From contig JBBQHA010000004.1 of assembly GCA_038323475.1 (NCBI GenBank), positions 1-61,584 on the forward strand: 61,584 nucleotides of DNA, written 5' to 3'. A model generated the notes under the pieces. That model had not been told where the DNA came from, did not search any database, and saw nothing but the letters and a program-made list of their open reading frames with translations. This document shows positions 1 through 6,442 of this stretch, piece by piece (position 1 is the stretch's first letter; each line of letters opens with the position of its first letter). This stretch comes from SZAS-103 sp038323475 (lineage in GTDB: Bacteria; Pseudomonadota; Gammaproteobacteria; Xanthomonadales; Xanthomonadaceae). The position numbers and the translations under genes were made by a program.

Positions 1-139
1 GTTCTACAACGCGCAACCCATCCTGGGCGCCGCCGATGCGGCATAGCGCGACGCGCGCCTGGCGCTCGCGGTAGCGGCCCGGCAAGTGCTTGCGAACGGA
101 CTCGACCTGCTGGGCGTCAGCGCCCCCGAGGTGATGTGA
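1..139 (+). CDS. argS: Arginyl-tRNA synthetase, C-terminal end only, with an in-frame amber
   Basis: The window opens inside a gene whose last codons read as the typical end of class I arginyl-tRNA synthetase: an FYNA start of the final anticodon-binding helices, then RDARLAL, and an end in LLGVSAPEVM. ArgS charges tRNA-Arg in the cytosol. Reading in the second base frame, a TAG at 44-46 interrupts the frame, which then stays open to the TGA at 137-139. Truncation here would remove about 30 residues of the anticodon-binding domain of an essential enzyme, so a base error is at least as likely as a real mutation. The SPOR gene starts one base after the TGA, so the two are probably co-transcribed. 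Confidence 0.7.
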
Positions 140-140
140 C

Positions 141-953
141 ATGGCGGCAAAACGCGGCAAGAAACAGGCACGACGCAGCGGCGAATCCTCCACCCCCGGC
201 TGGGTGTGGCTGCTGGTCGGATTGCTGGTCGGCGGCGCCATCGCAGTGACGCTGTACGTGAAGATGCCGCACGCGATCGACAACCTGATGCCGCATCCGA
301 ACCCCGCCGCAAAACCGGCGACCGCGGGCGAACCCGGCGTCGCGCCCGAGGGCAGCGTGGCAGCACCTCCTGCCGTCGTCGAACCGAAGAAAACCGAATT
401 TGACTTCTACAAGGTGCTGCCCGAGCGTGAAATCGTCATCCGCGACGAAGAAATCAGCGCACAGGTCAAGGCCGAAGCCGCGGCGAACCTCGCGTCCAAG
501 CAGCAGGCGACGCCGGCCGTCGTGCCTGGCACGCCGGGAGCGCCGCCCGCGCCGACAGGCACGCTACCGGCCGCATCGAATCCGAATGCGGTGACGCCGA
601 CCGTTGCGATCCCGAAGCCGCCGACACCACCGGTCGCGGCCGCGAATCCATCGATGCCGCCCGACGCAACCGCAACTCCGGCAACGCCAACCCCCGTGGA
701 TGCAGCGGCGCCACCGAAGAGCGGGCAATACCTGTTGCAGGCCGGCGCATTCCGCAACGACAAACAGGCCGACGACCTCAAGGCGCGCATCGCGATGCTC
801 GGCCTGGTCGCACGTGTCGAAATCGTGCAGACGCCCGCCGGCCAGATGCACCGTGTCCGCCTCGGCCCCTACGCGACCGCCAGCGAACTGGAATCGGCCA
901 AGAAGAAGCTCAGCGGCAGCGGGTTGCCGGCGGTGGCGACGCGGGTGAAGTGA
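141..953 (+). CDS. SPOR-domain membrane protein (FtsN/DedD-like)
   Basis: A 270-aa protein with a basic cytoplasmic start (about residues 1-18), one membrane segment (about 19-42), a long low-complexity Pro/Ala/Thr linker (about 50-190) and a C-terminal SPOR domain (about 192-268, starting YLLQAGAF and carrying RVRLGPY). SPOR domains bind peptidoglycan with denuded glycan strands at the division septum, so a role in cell division or envelope remodelling is likely. The architecture matches FtsN or DedD, but the exact orthologue cannot be told from this. The start lies one base behind argS, an arrangement seen in xanthomonads. The linker is the least conserved part. Confidence 0.85.
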   Translation: MAAKRGKKQARRSGESSTPGWVWLLVGLLVGGAIAVTLYVKMPHAIDNLMPHPNPAAKPATAGEPGVAPEGSVAAPPAVVEPKKTEFDFYKVLPEREIVIRDEEISAQVKAEAAANLASKQQATPAVVPGTPGAPPAPTGTLPAASNPNAVTPTVAIPKPPTPPVAAANPSMPPDATATPATPTPVDAAAPPKSGQYLLQAGAFRNDKQADDLKARIAMLGLVARVEIVQTPAGQMHRVRLGPYATASELESAKKKLSGSGLPAVATRVK

Positions 954-1047
954 GACACGCGATAGCGCACGATGGCGTGCGGGGTGACGAAATTTCCGGC
1001 TGCTTCACGCGATTGAATGGATTCGATGGAAGCATCCTGGAGTCGAC

Positions 1048-1305
1048 ATGACACTCGCAATCGTATTGATGGAAACATTCGCAACAGCGTTGTTGGCAAT
1101 GTTCATCATTGCTCTACTGCTTCGCCGTGGCGGACAAAAAGTCAATTGGGGCGTCTGTTTCATCTTCCCGGCGTTCCTGACGCTCATCAAGGCGATCGAG
1201 TTGGAATGGTCCATTCCTCCCCTGACGACGGACGTTGCCCTTGTCGTACTTCTTGCATTGTTCTTTCTGATCGCATACGTGCGGCGTCGGCGCCGCCCGG
1301 CATGA
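1048..1305 (+). CDS. Small membrane protein of unknown function
   Basis: An 85-aa very hydrophobic protein with about three membrane segments (roughly 4-24, 33-50 and 57-78) and a basic tail RRRRR at the C-terminus. No family was recognised. A weak Shine-Dalgarno (TGGAG, 1038-1042) precedes the ATG. It follows the SPOR gene after 94 bases and converges on the metallo-hydrolase gene, whose stop lies 23 bases away. The Arg-rich tail suggests a cytoplasmic C-terminus (positive-inside rule). Confidence 0.6.
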   Translation: MTLAIVLMETFATALLAMFIIALLLRRGGQKVNWGVCFIFPAFLTLIKAIELEWSIPPLTTDVALVVLLALFFLIAYVRRRRRPA

Positions 1306-1327
1306 CGTCCGTCGCGGGTGACCTGGG

Positions 1328-2254
1328 CTAAAGCCGATCCAGATCCTTCGCGACCACGACATCGCCCGCATAACCCGCATCGCGGATCGTCTCCAGCAAT
1401 TCATCGTCGTCCACCGCGTGCCGCACGACATGGTGCAGCACCAGCAGCTTCGGCTTCGCGTCCGCCGCGAGTGCGCCGAGTTCGGCGTCGGAGGTGTGGA
1501 ACTCGCGCATGTAGCTCGGCCACTTGATGCCGCCGACGCGCACTTCCGGCGCGACCTGCGAGTGTGGATAGACCTCGTGCACGAGCACATCGACGCCGCG
1601 CGAGGCTTCGAGGATCGTGTTGGTCGGCACGGTGTCGCCGGAGATCACGATCGAGCGATCCGGGGTGTCGATGCGGAATCCGAATGCCTGTTTCCAGCAG
1701 CCGTGGATCACCGGGATCGCGGTGATGCGCACGCCGTCCTTTTCGTACACGACGCCGCCATGGTCGGCGACGTCGAACTCATGCGCGGCCACCTTGTAGC
1801 CGGTCGGGGTCTGGTGTTCGAGCCCCCCGATGCGCACCTGGATGTCCTCGGCCCACGCGGCGAGGATGTGCCTGGTCATCTTCTTCAGCCCGACCGGACC
1901 GTACGCCTGCAGCGGCGTGCGGCGGCCCATCACCCACGTGGTGAGGATCAGGTCCGGATAGCCGAGCGTGTGGTCGCTGTGCAGGTGGGTGATGAACACC
2001 GCCTCCGGCCCGCGGATCGACAGGCCCGCCGCGGCCATCCGCCGCATCACCCCGGCGCCCGCGTCGAACAGGAACACGCGGCCGTCATGCACCACAGCCG
2101 TCGCAGGGCCGAAACATTCCGGATCTGGTCGCGGCATGCCGGTACCGAGCATCACCACGAAGGTGCCGGACGGCTGGCGTCGCGCAGCGCGGCGCAGGGC
2201 GGCATTGCGTGCGATCGTTGCCGGACTCGATGGCGTGCGGATGGACCTTGGCAT
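1328..2254 (-). CDS. MBL-fold metallo-hydrolase (RNase Z / arylsulfatase-like)
   Basis: A 308-aa metallo-beta-lactamase-fold hydrolase. The diagnostic motif THLHSDHTLG supplies the first zinc ligands. A later conserved His (VIHGCWK), the ISGDT strand with its bridging Asp and the LVLHHVVRH segment complete the two-metal site. The family includes RNase Z and related phosphodiesterases. Substrate is not evident, and the true tRNA RNase Z exosite was not recognised. The N-terminus is uncertain: ATG at 2254 is used here, and an in-frame ATG at 2269 would add five residues. The open frame continues much further upstream, but that part is only the shadow of the SDR gene on the other strand. Confidence 0.8.
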   Translation of the reverse strand: MPRSIRTPSSPATIARNAALRRAARRQPSGTFVVMLGTGMPRPDPECFGPATAVVHDGRVFLFDAGAGVMRRMAAAGLSIRGPEAVFITHLHSDHTLGYPDLILTTWVMGRRTPLQAYGPVGLKKMTRHILAAWAEDIQVRIGGLEHQTPTGYKVAAHEFDVADHGGVVYEKDGVRITAIPVIHGCWKQAFGFRIDTPDRSIVISGDTVPTNTILEASRGVDVLVHEVYPHSQVAPEVRVGGIKWPSYMREFHTSDAELGALAADAKPKLLVLHHVVRHAVDDDELLETIRDAGYAGDVVVAKDLDRL

Positions 2255-2380
2255 TGTTCGCTCGTGCATGCGTTGGCGCGGACACGATGCACCAGATCGC
2301 GAACCGCCGCCATCGACAGGACGTCGCACGCGTTGCCGCGCGCCGCCTACAATGGCGATCCGTGCCGCCACCCCTGCTTT

Positions 2381-2458
2381 GTCATCCCGAACACCGTGAG
2401 GGATCTGGCCAGTACGAGTCGTCATCGAAGGCAGATCCCTCGCTGCGCTCGGGATGAC
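2381..2458. repeat. Imperfect palindromic intergenic element
   Basis: The left arm, 2381-2406, starts GTCATCCCGA and ends GAGGGATCT. The right arm, 2433-2458, is its reverse complement with 4 mismatches in 26. The arms can fold into a long hairpin with a 26-base loop. It lies in the 262-base gap upstream of the SDR gene, downstream of a possible -10 box (TACAAT, 2348-2353), so it would be part of that gene's leader. The arm sequence resembles repeats common in environmental bacterial genomes, and no second copy was noticed in this window. Confidence 0.7.
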
Positions 2459-2516
2459 ATCACCAAGGGCATGATGCCGTCCTGCGCAACCCAACCCGTT
2501 TCCGCGAGAACACACG

Positions 2517-3269
2517 ATGATGAAAACCGCATGGATCACCGGCGCGACGTCGGGTTTTGGAAGAGCTGCTGCGAAACGCTTCGTGGAAGGCGGCTGGCAG
2601 GTGATCGCCAGCGGCCGCCGCGCCGACCGCCTGGACGCGTTGCGCGAGGAACTCGGCGCGGATCGCGTGCACACGGCAGCGTTCGACATCCGCGACGCGG
2701 ACGCGATGAACGCCGCGATCGCCACATTGCCCGATGATTTCCGCGACATCGACCTGCTCGTCAACAGCGCCGGCCTCGCGCTCGGCACCGGGCCTGCGCA
2801 GGACGCAAGCCTCGACGACTGGCGCACGATGATCGACACCAATGTCACCGCGCTGGTCACGCTCACGCGCGCATTGCTGCCGGCATTGATCGCGCGGCGC
2901 GTCAGCATCGACAACGTGTGTTCGACCGCGCCGCTGTATCCGTACATTTGCGGCTATGTCTATTGCGCTAGCTAGGACTTCGTCATCCAGTTCTCGCTGA
3001 ACCTGCGCGCCGACCTCCACGGCACCGGCGTGCGCGTGACCACGCTTGAACCTGGCATGGCCGAAACCGAATTCACCCTCGTGCGCACGCACGGCGACCA
3101 GGCCGCATCGGACAAGCTCTACGCGGGCGCGCGTCCGATCACCGCCAGCGACATCGCCGATACGCTGTGGTGGATCGCGACCCTGCCGCCGCATCTCAAC
3201 GTCAACCGGCTTGAGCTGATGCCGACCAGCCAGTCGTTCGCGGGATTCCAGATCCATCGCGAGATTTAA
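2517..3269 (+). pseudogene. SDR-family oxidoreductase (YdfG-like) with amber at the catalytic Lys
   Basis: The full frame would give about 250 residues of a classical short-chain dehydrogenase like YdfG, an NADP-dependent 3-hydroxy acid dehydrogenase. It has the GATSGFG cofactor loop near the N-terminus, LVNSAGLA, and an intact C-terminal half with LEPGMAETEF. A TAG at 2973-2975 falls exactly where the Lys of the YxxxK active site (here YCAS then stop) is expected. The same frame continues uninterrupted to 3269. In the 75 bases before the amber, several near-invariant family residues are also changed, for example the expected Gly before the catalytic Ser now reads Cys. Flanks look normal. This is either a decayed gene or a patch of poor sequence. 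Confidence 0.75.
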
Positions 3270-3270
3270 G

Positions 3271-3428
3271 CCTCTCTCCCAGCGGGAGAGGGTGATGAGC
3301 TGCGCGTGGGAGATGCCAGTGGCATCTCCCGCAGCGAAGAACGCCCGGCAGGACCGGGACGGGGCGCTCGTGCCGCGCTCCGCTCAGCCCCTCACCCCAA
3401 CCCCTCCCCCGTGGGGAGATGGACTCAA
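3271..3428 (+). repeat. Long copy 1 of the dispersed hairpin repeat
   Basis: It lies between the convergent SDR and speA genes. In order: a C-rich hairpin (CTCTCCCAGCGGGAGAG), GGTGATGAG, a second hairpin around GGGAGATGCCAGTGGCATCTCCC, then the shared core GAACGCCCGGCAGGACCGG (3339-3357), and a tail with CCCCAACCCCTCCCC. The same order of parts recurs at 28440-28547 (minus) and 52947-53061. Between convergent genes it could act as a two-way transcription stop or 3' end stabiliser, which is an inference. Confidence 0.7.
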
Positions 3429-3447
3429 ACGAGCTGCGACTCGTCGG

Positions 3448-5337
3448 CTAACTCTGCGACTCATCCGCAAGATACGTGTAACCCGTCAATCCGGCCTCCA
3501 GCGCCGCCTGCATGCGCTGCGCCTCGTCCGCAGGCAGTTTCGCCGCGTCGATCTTGTGCTGGTACGCAGCGCGCAGTTTCGCAAGGTCGTAGCCGACGTA
3601 GTCGAGCATCACGTCCGAGGTGTCGCCGCGGCGCGAGCGTTCGAACGTGTAGCCGTCGTCGGTCAGCCGCACGTTCACCGCGTCGGTGTCGCCGAACAGG
3701 TTGTGGATGTCGCCGAGCGTGTCCTGGTACGCGCCGACCAGGAAGAATCCGAGCCGGTAGCTCTCGCCTTCGCGCAGCGAATGCAGCGGCAGCGAACTGT
3801 CGAGCGCGCCGTCGTCGACGTAGGTGTCGATGCGCCCGTCGGAGTCGCAGGTGAGGTCGGCGATCACGCCGCGTCGTAGCGGTTCCTCGGCGAGCCGCGC
3901 GATCGGCGCGATCGGGAACACCTGGTCGATCGCCCAGATGTCGGGCACCGACTCGAACACGCTGAAGTTCACGAAATACTTGTCGACGAGGCGCTCATCG
4001 AGTTCGTCGAGCACCGCGCGGTGGCTCTTCTCGTCGTAGCTCAGGCGCGCGCGGACGCCGTGCGCGATCGCGTAGAACAGGTCGTCGATGCGCGCGCGAT
4101 CGTCCAGGCCGATCTGGCCGAGCGCGTACAGCGTCAGGCCTTCGGCGTGATGGTGCTGCGCCTCGTGGAACAGCTCCAGCGCGGGCCGCTCGCCGAGTTC
4201 GGCATGCAGTTCGCGCAGGTGGCGGATCACGTTGGCTTCCTCGTCGTCCACCGCCGGCACCGAGCCTTCCGGCGCGCTTTCGACTTCCGACACGTTCGCG
4301 ACCAGCATCGCGTGGTGCGCGGTGAGCGCGCGTCCGGACTCGGTCAGCACCATCGGCGGCGTGAGGCCGTGTTCGACGCAGGCTTCGGCGAGCGGCTGCA
4401 CGATGTTCGTAGCGTACTGGTCGAGCCCGTAGTTGATGGAACAGAAACTGCGCGAGCGCGTGCCTTCGTAATCGACGCCGAGTCCGCCGCCGACGTCCAT
4501 GTAGCGGATCGGGCAGCCGAGCGTGCTGACCTCGACGAAATAGCGCGTCGCCTCGCGCATGCCACTCGCGATGTCGCGCACGTTGGAGATCTGCGAGCCC
4601 ATGTGGAAATGCAGCAGCTCGAGGCAATCGGTGAGTCCTGCGTCCGCGAGTTCCGCGACGAGGTCGAGCAGTTGCCGCGGCGACAGCCCGAACTTCGCCT
4701 TGTCGCCACCGGAGTTCTGCCACTTGCCGGCGCCGAGCGAAGCCAGCCGCATGCGCACGCCGAGCCCGGGCCTGACCCCGAGCGCCTTCGCTTCCGCGAT
4801 CACGTACGCGAGCTCGGACGCTTTCTCGATCACGATGAAGGTCTGCAGCCCGAGCTTGCGGCCGATCAGCGCGAGGCGGATGTATTCGCGGTCCTTGTAG
4901 CCATTGCACACGACCACGCTGCCTGGTTTCGCCAGCGCGAGCACCGCCATCAGTTCCGGTTTCGAGCCCGCTTCCAGGCCGAAGCCCGCGTCGCCCTGGC
5001 GCGCGAGTTCGCCGGCGACGCCGTAATGCTGGTTGACCTTGATCGGATAGATCGCGGTGTAGCCACCGGTGTATTCGCAGTCGCTCATCGCGCGCGCGAA
5101 TGCGGCCTGCAGGCGGCGCAGGCGGTCGCCGAGGATGTCGGAAAAACGCAGCAGCAGCGGCAGCTTCATGCCATCGGCGAGGGCGCGATCGACCGCTTCG
5201 GGCAGCGCGATGCCAGCGCCTTGCGGCCCGTGCGGGCGCACGACGATGTTGCCGCGCGCGTCCACGTCGAAATAACCCTCGCCCCAGTGCGCGATGGAAT
5301 AGGTGCGGCGGGCGCGGTCGATGCTCCACTCGCTCAT
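3448..5337 (-). CDS. speA: Biosynthetic arginine decarboxylase
   Basis: A 629-aa PLP enzyme of fold type III that decarboxylates arginine to agmatine, the first step of the agmatine route to putrescine. Length matches the SpeA family. The PLP lysine is Lys100 in AIYPIKVNQH. HFHMGSQ and MDVGGGLGVDY are the usual barrel and phosphate-binding segments, and the acidic, helical C-terminal insert typical of SpeA is present. The start ATG at 5337 is followed by the family N-terminus. It is divergent from speE, the two starts being 174 bases apart. Agmatinase, agmatine deiminase and SpeD are not in this window. Confidence 0.95.
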   Translation of the reverse strand: MSEWSIDRARRTYSIAHWGEGYFDVDARGNIVVRPHGPQGAGIALPEAVDRALADGMKLPLLLRFSDILGDRLRRLQAAFARAMSDCEYTGGYTAIYPIKVNQHYGVAGELARQGDAGFGLEAGSKPELMAVLALAKPGSVVVCNGYKDREYIRLALIGRKLGLQTFIVIEKASELAYVIAEAKALGVRPGLGVRMRLASLGAGKWQNSGGDKAKFGLSPRQLLDLVAELADAGLTDCLELLHFHMGSQISNVRDIASGMREATRYFVEVSTLGCPIRYMDVGGGLGVDYEGTRSRSFCSINYGLDQYATNIVQPLAEACVEHGLTPPMVLTESGRALTAHHAMLVANVSEVESAPEGSVPAVDDEEANVIRHLRELHAELGERPALELFHEAQHHHAEGLTLYALGQIGLDDRARIDDLFYAIAHGVRARLSYDEKSHRAVLDELDERLVDKYFVNFSVFESVPDIWAIDQVFPIAPIARLAEEPLRRGVIADLTCDSDGRIDTYVDDGALDSSLPLHSLREGESYRLGFFLVGAYQDTLGDIHNLFGDTDAVNVRLTDDGYTFERSRRGDTSDVMLDYVGYDLAKLRAAYQHKIDAAKLPADEAQRMQAALEAGLTGYTYLADESQS

Positions 5338-5511
5338 GCGAGGACTCCTGCAGGCAAGGCGCGCATTGTAGCGCCACCCGATGAACAGGCCTGCACGCGG
5401 CGCGGGGACCCAATGCCGGGAGCGGCCTGCGAAAGCCCCGCCGATGTCACGAGCGGTAAAGCCGCATCCCTTACAATGGCGGCCCCGTCTGCCGACTCTC
5501 CTGGAACAACA

Positions 5512-6372
5512 ATGAAACCATCTTCATCGACGTGGTTCCGCGAGGACTTCGAGCACACCGGCTCCTCGGTCGGCTTCCGGGTGACACGCAAGCTCGACGA
5601 GGTGCAGTCGCCGTTCCAGAAGATCGAGATCTACGAAACCACCGACTGGGGCTACCTGATGGTGATCGACGGCGCGACGATGGTGACCACGCGCGACAAT
5701 TTCTTCTACCACGAGATGATGGCGCACGCGCCGCTGTTCACCCATCCGGATCCGAAGAACGTGGTGATCATCGGCGGCGGCGATTGCGGCACCTTGCGCG
5801 AAGTGCTCAAGCATCCGGGCGTCGTCACCGCGATCCAGTGCGACATCGACGAGCAGGTCACGCGCATGGCGGAGAAATATTTCCCCGAACTGTGCGAGTC
5901 CAACCACGACGCGCGCGCGACGGTGATGTTCGACGACGGCATCGCGTTCATGGCGAACGCCGCACCGGCGAGCATCGACGTCATCGTGGTCGATTCCACG
6001 GATCCGATCGGCCCGGCCGAAGGCCTGTTCAACCGCGCGTTCTACGCGAACTGCCTTAAGGCGTTGCGACCGGACGGCCTGCTCGTGCAGCAGAGCGAAA
6101 GCCCGCTCGCACTGATGCATCTGATCCTCGACATGCGCGCGGCGATGCGCGACGCCGGCTTCCAGGATTTCCAGGTGTTGCCGTTTCCGCAGCCCTGCTA
6201 TCCGACCGGCTGGTGGAGTTGCCTGATCGCCTCGAAGCAGCCGCGCGACCTCTCCGCATTCCGCAAGGCCGATGCCTCGGCGAAACCGTTCGCGACGAAG
6301 TACTACAGCGCCGGCGTGCACGAAGGCGCGCTCGCGACCCCGCCGTTCGTGGCCGAGGCGCTGCGAGACTGA
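5512..6372 (+). CDS. speE: Spermidine synthase (polyamine aminopropyltransferase)
   Basis: A 286-aa aminopropyltransferase that moves the aminopropyl group of decarboxylated SAM onto putrescine. Visible family motifs are the dcSAM loop VVIIGGGDCGTLREV, the VVDSTDPIGPAEGLF gate with the catalytic Asp, and PCYPTGWWSC near the end. The open frame runs more than 1.4 kb upstream but only as the antisense shadow of speA. The ATG at 5512 gives the correct family length. A -10-like TACAAT lies at 5472-5477. The head-to-head speA/speE arrangement ties both to one polyamine route. Confidence 0.95.
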   Translation: MKPSSSTWFREDFEHTGSSVGFRVTRKLDEVQSPFQKIEIYETTDWGYLMVIDGATMVTTRDNFFYHEMMAHAPLFTHPDPKNVVIIGGGDCGTLREVLKHPGVVTAIQCDIDEQVTRMAEKYFPELCESNHDARATVMFDDGIAFMANAAPASIDVIVVDSTDPIGPAEGLFNRAFYANCLKALRPDGLLVQQSESPLALMHLILDMRAAMRDAGFQDFQVLPFPQPCYPTGWWSCLIASKQPRDLSAFRKADASAKPFATKYYSAGVHEGALATPPFVAEALRD

Positions 6373-6442
6373 GGCGTACATCGCTGGGTTGACGTCCCGG
6401 GCATGGCTTCGCGCAACCCGGGCTCGCACCGCGGCAGGTGCT

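Noticed and set aside
1328..2947. An MBL-fold protein of 539 aa with a unique N-terminal domain
   Set aside because: The first 230 residues are the reverse of the SDR gene and an intergenic repeat; homology begins near the ATG at 2254.
2900..2990. Substitution cluster in the SDR gene as a diversity-generating retroelement target
   Set aside because: No reverse transcriptase or template repeat is in the window, and the changes are not limited to adenine positions.
3271..3428. Repeat arrays as a CRISPR locus
   Set aside because: The copies are dispersed singly, with no regular spacers and no cas genes.
4021..5511. A long N-terminal extension of spermidine synthase
   Set aside because: It is the antisense of speA; the ATG at 5512 starts the family sequence with correct length.
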